Shown: positions 23,557 through 31,461, counted from the first letter of the stretch. The stretch: 64,000 nt of DNA from Candidatus Eremiobacteraceae bacterium (GCA_035710745.1 DASTCX010000006.1:92391-156390); one strand, 5' to 3'. Numbers and translations are program-made. The notes: generated from the letters alone by a model not told the origin.

Positions 23557-26100
23557 TCATAGATACAGCATGAGGCCGGTTTCGAACGGGTGGGTCAGCG
23601 CCTCGTGATATGGATACGCGCGGATCTCGTAGGTCAGCAAGCCGCAATACTTCGGCCGAAGATCGAGCCGATAGCGTTGCTCGCCGTTCTCCGGCGCGCC
23701 ATGCGGTGTGAAGCGCAAGACCTCACGATCGCCGATCGCGAGCGGCGCGTTCGGCAAGCTTGCCAAGCACTCGATGCGGACGTCGGATGCTTCAAGCTCG
23801 TTGAGCGCGACGGCCACCTCGAGCATGACCGCCGACCCGAACGATTCGGACTCGCCCGCCTCGTCCGTCCGCCGCACGCGCACCCCCGACCACGCATCGC
23901 GGACGCGCTGCTTCCATATCGCGAGATCTGAAGCGGCGGCGAAACCGCCCGCGGCGAGCCGTACGGCTTGACGCGACGCCGGCTCGTACAAGCGCGACAG
24001 ATAGTGCTCCATCATGCGTCCGGCCGAGAAGCGCGGCAATAGCGTCTGCATCGATCGCTTCGAACGCAGCACCCAATCGTTCGAATACTCGTGGACGTCG
24101 CGATGGTAGTAGAGCGGGATGACTTCGTCGCCGAGAATGTCGTAGAGACTACCCGCCTCCTCGGCGTTGCGTCGCTCTTGGTCCGGCACCGCGGCGAACG
24201 GTTTGATCGCCCAACCGTTGGTGCCGTCGAAACCCTCACCCCACCAGCCGTCGAGCACGCTCAAGTTGAGGACGCCGTTCATCCCCGCTTTTTGGCCGGA
24301 TGTGCCGCTCGCTTCGAGCGGATATTCCGGCGTGTTGAGCCAGACGTCGACGCCGCTCGTGAGCCGGCGCGCGAGCGCAAGATCGTAGCCTTCGATGAGC
24401 AGCACGCGCCCCTGGAACTCCGGCATCTTCGAGTACGCGTGAATAGCGCGCATGAGATCCTGTGCCGGTTGATCGGCCGGATGCGCCTTGCCCGCGAAGA
24501 CGAAGACGATCGGGCGCGAGTCGTCGGAGACGATCGCGCGAAGCCGCTCGAGATCGTGGAACAACAGCGTCGCGCGCTTGTACGTCGCGAACCTGCGCGC
24601 GAACCCAACGGTGAGGATGTTCGGATCGCGAGGATCGAGGAAGCGCGCCATGCGCGCGATCTCGCCGCCGCTGGATCCGTTGCGCTCCCACTGATGCGTG
24701 AGCCGCGTGCGGATCGTCTCGAGCATGCGGCTCTTGAGTGTCTGCCGCACGCTCCAGAAGAGATGCTCGGGTATCGAGTCGACGCGTCCCCAGAAGTCCT
24801 CGGCGGTGAGATGTGAGCGCCACTCGCCGCCGAAGACCGCGTCGAAGACGTCGACCCACTCGCGCGCGAGAAACGTCGCGACGTGAACGCCGTTCGTCAC
24901 GTACGAGATCGGATTCTCTTCGGGCGGGATCTGCGGCCACATCGACGCGAGAAGCCTCGACGACACGCCTTGATGGATGCGGCTCACGGCGTTGTGCAGC
25001 CGCGATCCGCGCACGGCGAGCGCCGTCAGGTTGAAGCCGTCGCCGTTGTCGGGCTTGTCGCCGAGCGCCATGAACGAGTCGAGCGTCAGGCCCATCTGCT
25101 CGTACGACTTCGCGAAGAAACGCTCGATCATGTCGCTCGAGAACACGTCGTGGCCGGCCCGAACGGCCGTATGCGTCGTGAAGACGGTCGCGCCGGCGCA
25201 CGCTTCGAGCGCCGCCGGAAATTCGACGCCGGCCTGCGTCATCTCGCGGCAGCGTTCGATGATCGAGAACGCCGCATGCCCTTCGTTGACGTGCCACACC
25301 GTCGGCGACACGCCGACCGCGCGCAACGCTCGGACGCCGCCGACGCCGAGGACGATCTCCTGTTTGATGCGATTTGTCTGATCGCCGCCGTAGAGCTGGT
25401 AGGTGATCGCGCGATCGTCGGCCTCGTTCTCGGGAAGATCGCTGTCGAGGAAATAGAGCTTGATGCGGCCGGCTTGCGCTTCCCAGATGCGAAGCGCGAC
25501 ATCGCGTCCGTCTATCTCGAGCCGGACGCGCAGTTCGCCGCCGCCTGGCGAGAGCGCCGGCGAGAAAGGCAGATCGCGGAAGTCGGTCTGCTTGTAGGTC
25601 GCGATCTGATTGCCCTCGGCGTCGATCGTCTGCTCGAAGTAGCCCTGCCGATAGAGCAAACCGACGCCGACGAAGTCGAGGCCGAGATCGCTCGCCGCCT
25701 TGCAGTGATCGCCGGCGAGGATGCCGAGGCCGCCGGAATAGATCTGGATGCTCTCGTGAAAGCCGAACTCGGCCGAGAAGTAGGCGATGAGCGTGCCTTT
25801 GGTGAGCTCGGTCGCCGTGCGGCGCGATTGGCTTTGATACGTGTCGTAGCGCGACAGCGTGCGATCGTAGGCGTCGAGATAGACGGGATCCTCGGCGGCG
25901 TGCGCGAGCTTGCGCTGATCGACGCGCCGCAAAAAGACCTTCGGGTTGTGGCCGCATGCATCCCAAAGGCTGCGGTCCAACCGCGAGAAGAGCGTTCGCG
26001 TGTTGCGATCCCAGCTGTAGCGCAGGTCGCATGACAACTCCGCCAGCCGTTCTAACCTCGCGGGAATGGCAGGGCGGATCTCGATCGTAAAGCGCTGCAT
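23557..26100 (-). CDS. glgP: Alpha-glucan phosphorylase (short DUF3417-type)
   Basis: An 847-residue phosphorylase that releases glucose-1-phosphate from glucan ends. I start it at the ATG at 26100, giving MQRFTIEIRPAIPARLERLA; a longer frame upstream would run into the divergent transferase gene. The N-terminal DUF3417 region (LRYSWDRNTRTLFSRLD) marks the short bacterial/archaeal subgroup. The pyridoxal-phosphate Lys is in ASGTSGQKAGMNG, followed by LNLSVLDGWWGEGF. The loop YSGGLGILAGDHCKAASDLG is the conserved glucan-phosphate site. Together with the GH57 glucanotransferase it provides the breakdown side of the glycogen cycle. Confidence 0.93.
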   Translation of the reverse strand: MQRFTIEIRPAIPARLERLAELSCDLRYSWDRNTRTLFSRLDRSLWDACGHNPKVFLRRVDQRKLAHAAEDPVYLDAYDRTLSRYDTYQSQSRRTATELTKGTLIAYFSAEFGFHESIQIYSGGLGILAGDHCKAASDLGLDFVGVGLLYRQGYFEQTIDAEGNQIATYKQTDFRDLPFSPALSPGGGELRVRLEIDGRDVALRIWEAQAGRIKLYFLDSDLPENEADDRAITYQLYGGDQTNRIKQEIVLGVGGVRALRAVGVSPTVWHVNEGHAAFSIIERCREMTQAGVEFPAALEACAGATVFTTHTAVRAGHDVFSSDMIERFFAKSYEQMGLTLDSFMALGDKPDNGDGFNLTALAVRGSRLHNAVSRIHQGVSSRLLASMWPQIPPEENPISYVTNGVHVATFLAREWVDVFDAVFGGEWRSHLTAEDFWGRVDSIPEHLFWSVRQTLKSRMLETIRTRLTHQWERNGSSGGEIARMARFLDPRDPNILTVGFARRFATYKRATLLFHDLERLRAIVSDDSRPIVFVFAGKAHPADQPAQDLMRAIHAYSKMPEFQGRVLLIEGYDLALARRLTSGVDVWLNTPEYPLEASGTSGQKAGMNGVLNLSVLDGWWGEGFDGTNGWAIKPFAAVPDQERRNAEEAGSLYDILGDEVIPLYYHRDVHEYSNDWVLRSKRSMQTLLPRFSAGRMMEHYLSRLYEPASRQAVRLAAGGFAAASDLAIWKQRVRDAWSGVRVRRTDEAGESESFGSAVMLEVAVALNELEASDVRIECLASLPNAPLAIGDREVLRFTPHGAPENGEQRYRLDLRPKYCGLLTYEIRAYPYHEALTHPFETGLMLYL

Positions 26101-26204
26101 CGCGTTAGCATTTGTGCCCGCCCGACGGTCGTACCTTGCGATTGCGACCACGTTTGGCCCGTTCCGGTAGGCTGCGGCGCGCGCTCGGTATAACACTTGC
26201 GGCC

Positions 26205-27191
26205 ATGCGCGGGATGATACTCGCCGGCGGCAAGTCCACCAGGCTGTACCCATTGACGCTCGACTTGCCGAAGCCGCTCGTGCCGGTCTTAGACCGGCCG
26301 GTCGTCGATCACATCATCGACTACCTCGCGAGCCATGGCGTCGACGACGTCGTCATCAACGTCCACTATTTCGCGGAGCAGATCGAGGCGTACATCGGCG
26401 ACGGATCGCGCTGGGGCGTCGCGATGACGTATCTGCGCGAAAAGGAGCTCATGGGCAGCGCCGGCGCCGTGAAGCAAGTCGCATCGCGATTCGGCGAGAC
26501 GTTTTTGGTCATCGGATGCGACGACGTCACCGACGTCGACCTGAGCGAAGCCGTCCGCTTTCACCGCGAGCGCGGTGCGGAGGCGACGATCGTGCTGCAC
26601 GAGGCGGACGAGGTCAGCCAATACGGCGTCGTCGTGACCGACGAATCCGGGCGCATCACCGGCTTTCAAGAAAAGCCGGCTCCGGGAACCGAACGCAGCA
26701 GGCTCGTCAACACCGGCATCTACATCTTCGAGCCGTCGGTCCTCGACCGCATACCGGCGAACACGTTCTTCGATTTCGGCAAACAGGTCTTCCCGGAGAT
26801 GCTCGCCGCAGGCGCGCGCTTCTACGGCATGCGGACGTCGTCGTACTGGTGCGACATCGGCACGCCGGGCGAGTATCGCCGCTGTCACTTCGACGCCCTT
26901 GACGGTCGCGTCCGTCTGCGCCAGCGCGACGGCGCCGTCATCCGAGACGGCGTGCTGCTCGGTCCGGACGCACGCGTCGATAAAGCGGCGAACGTGATGC
27001 GCCCGGCGGCGATCGGGGCTCGGTCGCGCATCGAATCCGGTGCCGTCGTCGAGCGGTCGATCCTTTGGGATGACGTCGTGATCGAGGCCGGTGCGACCGT
27101 GCGCGACGCCGTGCTCGGCGAGGGCGTGCGCGTCGCGTCCGGCTCGACCGTCACGGGCGGCGAATACGGCAAAGCGACCTCAGTCGCGTAG
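26205..27191 (+). CDS. Sugar-1-phosphate nucleotidyltransferase with beta-helix tail
   Basis: A 328-residue enzyme of the NDP-sugar pyrophosphorylase family. The signature is MRGMILAGGKSTRLYPLT (KST where GT is more usual), then LPKPLVPVLDRPVVDHIID and GSAGAVKQVASRFGETFLVI. NTGIYIFEPSVLDRIP and SSYWCDIGTPGEYRRCHFD complete the catalytic domain; hexapeptide repeats (DAVLGEGVRVASGSTVTGG) form a C-terminal beta-helix. This pattern fits mannose-1-phosphate guanylyltransferase or glucose-1-phosphate nucleotidyltransferase; the choice is open. ATG 26205 is preferred; a TATAAC box at 26189-26194 would put the transcript start close to it. It is divergent from glgP (104 bp). Confidence 0.85.
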   Translation: MRGMILAGGKSTRLYPLTLDLPKPLVPVLDRPVVDHIIDYLASHGVDDVVINVHYFAEQIEAYIGDGSRWGVAMTYLREKELMGSAGAVKQVASRFGETFLVIGCDDVTDVDLSEAVRFHRERGAEATIVLHEADEVSQYGVVVTDESGRITGFQEKPAPGTERSRLVNTGIYIFEPSVLDRIPANTFFDFGKQVFPEMLAAGARFYGMRTSSYWCDIGTPGEYRRCHFDALDGRVRLRQRDGAVIRDGVLLGPDARVDKAANVMRPAAIGARSRIESGAVVERSILWDDVVIEAGATVRDAVLGEGVRVASGSTVTGGEYGKATSVA

Positions 27192-27233
27192 CGCCCAATC
27201 GCGTATCGATTTTCGATCCTGGCGCGATTTGTA

Positions 27234-27308
27234 GCGGTCGAGCTTTAGCTCGACCGGAGGCGAGCTTGCAGTTGCAAGACCGCGGCGGTCGAGATGAATC
27301 TCGACCGC
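27234..27308. repeat. Family-A palindrome doublet, 51-bp spacing
   Basis: Units at 27234-27257 (core GGTCGAGCTTTAGCTCGACC) and 27285-27308 (core GGTCGAGATGAATCTCGACC). The spacer contains GAGCTTGCAGTTGCAAGACC, itself partly self-complementary (CTTGCA/TGCAAG). It lies between convergent genes. Confidence 0.92.
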
Positions 27309-27349
27309 TCCCATCAGTAAGGCAAAGCCGCGGTATATGAAGTAACGCC

Positions 27350-27868
27350 CTATTCGAGGGGGACGCGGGCGCGCGTGTAGGCGGCGCCGTTGAAGACGTC
27401 GCCCATCATGATCCCGTTGGAGAAACAGAGCACCGGGTGACGGACGTCGGAAGGCAGGTCGAATGCGACTTCGTACCGCGCCGATTTTCCGGCGTCGATC
27501 ATCGTGTCGACCGGGTGAGTCGCGTCGATGGCATTCTGCGCATCGAGTGACATGTTGTATCGCTTGCCGCCGTCGTCGGTGACGAAGACGATCGACGGAT
27601 CCCACTGGTAGCCGACGCGCATCGCCCGGTTATCGACCTGGATCGTCGTGACGTAGAAGACGCCGCGGGCGACGGCTTTGTGCGCGTCATCCCCGACCGT
27701 GCGCGCCTTCGTGACGCCGACGACCGTATAGAGGAAATCGTCCTGGCGGATCGGCTCGCCGATCGCGACCTGATACGGAGGCGAACTCGAATAGAAGAAG
27801 ATGGCGCCCGCGATGACGGCGGCGCCGAAGATGCCGGCGCCGATGAGAAGCTGCAGCCGCTTATCCAT
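27350..27868 (-). CDS. Membrane-anchored protein of unknown function (DUF4352-like fold)
   Basis: A 172-residue protein with one N-terminal membrane helix (LLIGAGIFGAAVIAGAIFFY) and an outward beta-sandwich-like domain (YQVAIGEPIRQDDFLYTVVGV, FYVTTIQVDNRAMRVGY, KSARYEVAFDLPSD). The strand pattern and the phrase about a value turning on at the membrane face resemble small DUF4352-type lipoprotein domains, but I do not see a lipobox. No catalytic motif. It lies 45 bp downstream of the ABATE/CGNR gene on the same strand, with a strong dyad in between, so it may have its own regulated promoter. Confidence 0.65.
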   Translation of the reverse strand: MDKRLQLLIGAGIFGAAVIAGAIFFYSSSPPYQVAIGEPIRQDDFLYTVVGVTKARTVGDDAHKAVARGVFYVTTIQVDNRAMRVGYQWDPSIVFVTDDGGKRYNMSLDAQNAIDATHPVDTMIDAGKSARYEVAFDLPSDVRHPVLCFSNGIMMGDVFNGAAYTRARVPLE

Positions 27869-27870
27869 GT

Positions 27871-27891
27871 TTACTTTGTACTACAAAGTAA
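27871..27891. promoter_or_regulatory. Perfect AT-rich dyad (TTACTTTGT-ACT-ACAAAGTAA)
   Basis: A 9-bp perfect inverted repeat with a 3-bp centre, ending two bases before the ATG of the minus-strand gene 27350-27868. There is no T tract, so a terminator is unlikely, and its AT content contrasts with the surroundings. It looks like an operator for a dimeric repressor bound at the start of the gene. I cannot name the repressor. Confidence 0.6.
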
Positions 27892-27913
27892 GCCGGCTGT
27901 CAAGCGGAAATCG

Positions 27914-28477
27914 TCAGTTGTGATGCGCGTGACGCGCCCGGTACGAGCGCGCCTTTGCCACGTTGCCGCAATCGTTGATGTCGCACCACGTGCCCGAGTG
28001 GTTTTTCGACCGGTCGTAGAAAGCCCAAGAACAATCGTCTCCGCGGCAGATCTTGAGGTTCTCCCACGTGCCGTCGGACATCGCGTCGACGACGATCGCG
28101 ATGAGCTTGCCCATGGCGCCGTCGACGGCGGGGGCTAGGGGTTCGAGCTGCACGCGGCCCTCGGAACCGAAAGAGACGCACATCTGCGCGCTACGGGTCG
28201 AGCGATTGAGGACGTCGACGGCATTAGAATCGATCTTGCCGTCTGCTCGGGACTCTATCAAACGGATGAGCGCGTCGCGAACCGCGGCCGCCTGACGCAC
28301 GTCAGATTCCGCGACCGCAGCCTTGGCGGGGATCAGTTGTTCCTCGACGAGCCACTCTTTGAGCGCCGCCGCGCTCGAGAAATCGTCGCGTCCGCTCTTC
28401 GTGTTCGTCGAATTCAAAAAGGCTTGGACAAGCTTTAGGCGCCCTGGCGCCGGTTTATCGCCGATCCGATCCGTCAT
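27914..28477 (-). CDS. ABATE-domain / CGNR zinc-finger transcriptional regulator
   Basis: A 187-residue protein in two parts. Residues ~1-120 form the helical ABATE domain (RLKLVQAFLNSTN, VRQAAAVRDALIRLIESRADG). Residues ~140-185 form a CGNR zinc finger: CRGDDCSWAFYDRSKNHSG followed by WCDINDCGNVAKARSYRAR, with four Cys as ligands. The family is considered stress-linked transcription regulators that bind DNA through the CGNR finger. The gene has a well-formed promoter on the minus strand (TTGTAT-18-TATAAT) with a GGTTAC box in its spacer, and faces two tiny ORFs across a box-rich region. Confidence 0.9.
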   Translation of the reverse strand: MTDRIGDKPAPGRLKLVQAFLNSTNTKSGRDDFSSAAALKEWLVEEQLIPAKAAVAESDVRQAAAVRDALIRLIESRADGKIDSNAVDVLNRSTRSAQMCVSFGSEGRVQLEPLAPAVDGAMGKLIAIVVDAMSDGTWENLKICRGDDCSWAFYDRSKNHSGTWCDINDCGNVAKARSYRARHAHHN

Positions 28478-28507
28478 AAGTCCATGATTACCCCCTTAGG
28501 CGTGACC

Positions 28508-28537
28508 ATTATAGTCTTAACGCTGGTTACGATACAA
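28508..28537 (-). promoter_or_regulatory. Promoter of the ABATE/CGNR gene
   Basis: Read on the minus strand: TTGTAT (complement of 28532-28537), 18 bp, then a consensus TATAAT (complement of 28508-28513). The start of transcription would be about 28501, some 24 bp before the ATG at 28477. One GGTTAC box (28525-28530) lies inside the spacer. Confidence 0.65.
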
Positions 28538-28626
28538 TAGGTTTGTCCTTCGCAATGGGACATTTAGTAACCTTTAATTTAATTTGACAGGTTACTAATA
28601 ACTAGTGTACACTCATAGCAGGTTAC
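28525..28626. promoter_or_regulatory. Cluster of four GGTTAC/GTAACC boxes between divergent promoters
   Basis: GGTTAC at 28525-28530, 28590-28595 and 28621-28626, and GTAACC at 28567-28572. The second and third sites in order form a perfect 8-bp dyad, TAGTAACC (28565-28572) and GGTTACTA (28590-28597), which flanks the -35 of the rightward promoter. The stretch is strongly AT-rich compared with the neighbourhood. The same TAGTAACC word occurs in the leader of the HxlR-type gene at 36569-36576. Confidence 0.65.
28584..28613 (+). promoter_or_regulatory. Strong rightward promoter of the two tiny ORFs
   Basis: A consensus TTGACA at 28584-28589 and TACACT at 28608-28613, 18 bp apart. A GGTTAC box starts one base after the -35, and another lies just downstream of the -10. 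Transcription would start near 28620 and give a leader of about 38 nt ahead of the ATG at 28658. Confidence 0.65.
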
Positions 28627-28657
28627 AGACAAGAGACCAAATCAGGGAGAAACACCA

Positions 28658-28795
28658 ATGAAAAGCGAGAGAAACGCGACGGTCATCGCGCTCAACGAGA
28701 CGCGCGATGCCCTCGACGGCAGCCGGACGACCCTCGTCCGGATACCTGCCGGAGCCGACACGACGTTGTTCGGCGGATGGGGGGTTCGGATATGA
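28658..28795 (+). CDS. Putative 45-residue small protein
   Basis: A 45-residue frame beginning MKSERNATVIALNETRDALD and ending GGWGVRI. Support is contextual: a consensus-like promoter, a GGGAG ribosome site at 28645-28649 with 8-base spacing, and an ATGA overlap with a second small frame. The product is hydrophilic with no membrane segment or Cys motif. I do not recognise a family. It is oriented away from the ABATE/CGNR regulator and shares the GGTTAC-box region with it, so regulation by an external signal is likely; the role is unknown. It could also be a leader peptide. Confidence 0.55.
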   Translation: MKSERNATVIALNETRDALDGSRTTLVRIPAGADTTLFGGWGVRI

Positions 28796-28908
28796 TCGGC
28801 GACCGCCGCCGGCCCTCCATTCCGGCAGACATACTTCACGAGATCACACGCCAGCGGATCGCGGAGCTTCGCAACGAGGCTAGCCGCGACCGCTGCGGGC
28901 GCGTCTAG
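28792..28908 (+). CDS. Putative 38-residue small helical protein
   Basis: A 38-residue frame starting at the ATG that overlaps the previous stop (ATGA). After MIGDRRRPSIP the rest (ADILHEITRQRIAELRNEAS, then RDRCGRV) is predicted as one amphipathic, Arg-rich helix. Short proteins with a helix of the form LxxxRxxELRxEAxxxR are common in high-GC bacteria and are mostly uncharacterised; the resemblance is by eye. The ATGA overlap suggests it is made together with the 45-residue protein. Confidence 0.5.
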   Translation: MIGDRRRPSIPADILHEITRQRIAELRNEASRDRCGRV

Positions 28909-28931
28909 TGAAGACACACCCCAGCTAGCCC

Positions 28932-29543
28932 TCAGAGCCGGATCGCCGCGCACGCAACATAAACGCAGTGCGCGCCGGCAGCGCGTAGAACAGACGCGCA
29001 CTCCGCGACAGTCGCGCCGGTCGTCAGGACATCGTCGACGATAAGGATCCGGCGCCCCACAGCCACACCGAACTTTTTGCCCCGCCCGAACGCCCCTTTG
29101 ACGTTCGCGCACCGCTCGGTCATACCTAAACTGCTTTGAGGTACCGTCGGCCGATGCCGCGCAAGCGCATCGGCGGCAAAGCGCGCCCGCCAAACCGTCG
29201 CGACGGCGCGTGCGATGAGCGCAGCCTGATTGTAGCCGCGCTCATGCAGCCGTTGCGTGTGGAGCGGCACTGGGATGACGACTTCGAAGGGCCAGAAGAT
29301 GCGCTCGGCGATCCATCGGCCGAATGTCGCGCCGACGGCTCGAGCACCGCGGAATTTCAGTGCGAGTACGGCCGCGCGCAACGCGCCGTCGTAGCATCCG
29401 AGCGCCAGTACCGGCGGTACGTCGCCGCGCGCTCCGATGACGATCGCGTCGCGGGTCGCGATCGCCGCCGTGCAGCGACAGCAGAGGACCGCGCCGGTCG
29501 CACCGCATCCGGCGCATAACGCCGGCATGAGAAAGTCGAGCAT
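28932..29543 (-). CDS. comF: ComF-family phosphoribosyltransferase-like protein
   Basis: A 203-residue protein with the ComF layout: a short zinc-ribbon start (LCAGCGATGAVLCCRC), a middle YDGALRAAVLALKFRG segment, VVIPVPLHTQRLHERGYNQA, and the PRPP-binding loop ILIVDDVLTTGATV. ComF proteins take part in DNA uptake during natural transformation in several bacteria, although some related proteins have other roles. There are no other competence genes nearby apart from the PilT-like ATPase 13 kb away. It is divergent from ribD. Confidence 0.9.
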   Translation of the reverse strand: MLDFLMPALCAGCGATGAVLCCRCTAAIATRDAIVIGARGDVPPVLALGCYDGALRAAVLALKFRGARAVGATFGRWIAERIFWPFEVVIPVPLHTQRLHERGYNQAALIARAVATVWRARFAADALARHRPTVPQSSLGMTERCANVKGAFGRGKKFGVAVGRRILIVDDVLTTGATVAECASVLRAAGAHCVYVACAAIRL

Positions 29544-29630
29544 CGGCTCAGACTCACCGCCGTGCCGCTACGCGTCAATAGAGGCAGTATCGCGGCGGAT
29601 TTGACGCGTCGCACGTACAAAGACGGCACG

Positions 29631-30737
29631 ATGCGTTCCGAAGCGCTCATGACCCTCGCGCTCGCCGAAGCCGAACGCGCGCTCGGCAACACGAGTCCGA
29701 ATCCGATGGTCGGTGCGGTCATCGCGCGCGGCGATGACGAGATGCCGATAGCGTTCGGATATCACGAGCGCGCGGGCACGGCGCACGCAGAGGCCGTCGC
29801 ACTCGGTCGCGCCGGAGCAGAGGCACGAGGTGCGACCCTTTACGTCAACCTCGAGCCGTGCGATCACGAGGGAGCAACGCCGCCATGCACGCGCGCGATC
29901 ATCGAGGCGGGCATCGCTCGCGTCGTCGTCGCGACGCTCGATGAAGACGAGCGCGCCAGAGGCGCCGGGATCCGCCGGCTTCGCGCCGCGGGGATCCACG
30001 TCGAGCTCGGGTGCGGCGAGGAACGCGCGCGCGAACTCAACCGGATGTATCTCCATCAGCGGCGGACCGGTCGCGCGTTCGTCACGCTCAAAATGGCGCA
30101 GAGCCTCGACGGCGCGATCGCGCCGAAGTCTGGGGAGCGCTATGCGCTCACCGGGCGCGCCGCGACGGCACACGTCAGAAGGCTTCGATTCGAACACGAC
30201 GCGGTGATGGTCGGCATCGGTACGGTTCTCGTCGATGATCCGCAGCTGACGGTACGTCCCTATCGCGAGCGGGCGGTGCCGTACCGGCGGATCGTCGTCG
30301 ATTCGTCGGCGCGGCTTCCGCTCGACAAGAAACTCGTGACCGATCGTGCGCGCGCGACGACGCTCGTCGCGACGAACGCGTCTGCGCCACGCGAACGCAT
30401 CGACGACCTACGCTCGGCCGGAATCGATGTGCTCGCATGCGGAACGAGCGATGGCGGACGCGTCGACCTGCGCGATTTGCTCGAGCGCTTAGGCTCGCTC
30501 GGAATGCTTGGCGTGTTGTGCGAAGGCGGGCCGACGCTCGCGTCGGCGCTGCTCGAAGCCGGTCTCGTCGACGAACTGCACACGCTCGTCGCGCCCGTCG
30601 TGCTGGGGACCGCGGCTACTGCGCCCGCCTTTCACGGACTTTCGCAGTCGCGACACTTGCGCGTGCGGTCCGTTCGCAAGCTCGGCGACGACGTGCTCAT
30701 CGTCTCGCGCCCCGATGGAATCGCTTCTGGGGTGTAG
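29631..30737 (+). CDS. ribD: Bifunctional riboflavin deaminase/reductase
   Basis: A 368-residue enzyme performing two consecutive steps of riboflavin synthesis. The N-terminal deaminase has TSPNPMVGAVI, the zinc/catalytic HAEAVAL and the second zinc motif LEPCDHEGATPPCTRAI. The C-terminal reductase has VTLKMAQSLDGAIAP, GIGTVLVDDPQLTVR and LCEGGPTLASALLEAGLVDE. ATG 29631 (MRSEALMTLALAEAERA) fits the family start; the frame is open upstream but with no better site. No FMN riboswitch is recognisable between comF and ribD. Its TAG stop is the first part of a palindromic repeat. Confidence 0.95.
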   Translation: MRSEALMTLALAEAERALGNTSPNPMVGAVIARGDDEMPIAFGYHERAGTAHAEAVALGRAGAEARGATLYVNLEPCDHEGATPPCTRAIIEAGIARVVVATLDEDERARGAGIRRLRAAGIHVELGCGEERARELNRMYLHQRRTGRAFVTLKMAQSLDGAIAPKSGERYALTGRAATAHVRRLRFEHDAVMVGIGTVLVDDPQLTVRPYRERAVPYRRIVVDSSARLPLDKKLVTDRARATTLVATNASAPRERIDDLRSAGIDVLACGTSDGGRVDLRDLLERLGSLGMLGVLCEGGPTLASALLEAGLVDELHTLVAPVVLGTAATAPAFHGLSQSRHLRVRSVRKLGDDVLIVSRPDGIASGV

Positions 30738-30840
30738 CAGTCGAGATTTATCTCGACCGCCGCGGTCTCGCTTCGCGAAAGGTCGCGCGGTGGGACGGCA
30801 GAACTGCAAGGTAGTCGCCGGTCGAGCTAAAGCTCGACCG
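30737..30840. repeat. Two family-A palindromes between ribD and ribE
   Basis: Units at 30737-30760 (left arm GCAGTCGAG, one mismatch; right arm CTCGACCGC) and 30819-30840 (core GGTCGAGCTAAAGCTCGACC). Spacing is 82 bp, wider than other doublets. The first overlaps the ribD stop codon. Confidence 0.88.
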
Positions 30841-30851
30841 CTACGAGTCTA

Positions 30852-30867
30852 AGGGAGCGCACACATC
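30852..30867 (+). promoter_or_regulatory. Ribosome-binding site that points to an AUC start for ribE
   Basis: AGGGAG at 30852-30857 is followed after 7 bases by ATC at 30865-30867. Reading from ATC gives I/M-F-T-G-L-I-S, the conserved N-terminus of riboflavin synthase. An in-frame TAA at 30850-30852 excludes any start further upstream, and the only later standard codon nearby is TTG at 30877, which would delete the FTG motif and lacks a ribosome site. Confidence 0.65.
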
Positions 30868-31461
30868 TTCACTGGGTTGATCTCGCATCGGACCACCGTC
30901 GCCGACGCGAAGCACCTCGCGAGCGGCGGTCTGAAGCTGACGATAAGAAAGCCGGCCGGCTTATCGGCGAAGCGCGGCGACAGCATCGCCGTCAACGGCG
31001 TCTGTCTCACGGTCGTTGATGAGGGCGATCTTCTTGGCTTCGACATCGTGCCCGAGACGGTGTCGCGCACGAACCTCGGCGAGCTCAGAGAAAACGACGG
31101 CGTCAATCTCGAGACGAGCCTTCGTGCCGGCGATCCGATCGGCGGCCACCTCGTCTACGGTCACGTCGACGCGACGACGGTCGTGCTGAGCAAAGCGAAA
31201 GAGGGCGACGGCGCGCGCATGTGGTGCGTCACGCCACCCGAACTCGCACCGCTCATCGCCGAAAAGGGCTCGGTTGCGCTCGAAGGTGTCAGCCTCACGG
31301 TCGCAGCGGTGCGGGAAGGCGAATTCGCCGTTGCGCTCATCCCGGAGACGCTCGCGAAGACGACCCTCGGCGACGTCGAGGAAGGCTCGTCGCTCAATCT
31401 CGAGGCCGATCCGATAGCTCGTTACGCCGCGCACGCGCTCGAGTACGGCAGACGCCGATGA
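30865..31461 (+). CDS. ribE: Riboflavin synthase alpha subunit, apparent AUC start
   Basis: A 198-residue protein of two repeated lumazine-binding barrels: first half with NGVCLTVVD, ETVSRTNLG and GDPIGGHLVYGHVD; second half with EGVSLTVAAV and LIPETLAKTTLGDV. It combines two 6,7-dimethyl-8-ribityllumazine molecules into riboflavin. Family members start MFTG(I/L)I; here that text is encoded from an ATC codon at 30865, placed 7 bases after AGGGAG. I use that start. The alternative TTG at 30877 would drop the first conserved residues. A sequencing error at one base (ATG read as ATC) cannot be ruled out. It overlaps the next gene by ATGA. Confidence 0.9.
   Translation: MFTGLISHRTTVADAKHLASGGLKLTIRKPAGLSAKRGDSIAVNGVCLTVVDEGDLLGFDIVPETVSRTNLGELRENDGVNLETSLRAGDPIGGHLVYGHVDATTVVLSKAKEGDGARMWCVTPPELAPLIAEKGSVALEGVSLTVAAVREGEFAVALIPETLAKTTLGDVEEGSSLNLEADPIARYAAHALEYGRRR

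Noticed and set aside
28642..29193. 183-residue minus-strand frame across the small ORFs
   Set aside because: It overlaps comF and the promoter-supported rightward ORFs, is Arg/Ala-rich and has no start context.
29544..30864. FMN riboswitch upstream of ribD or ribE
   Set aside because: None of the conserved RFN blocks is recognisable; the gaps hold only palindromic repeats.
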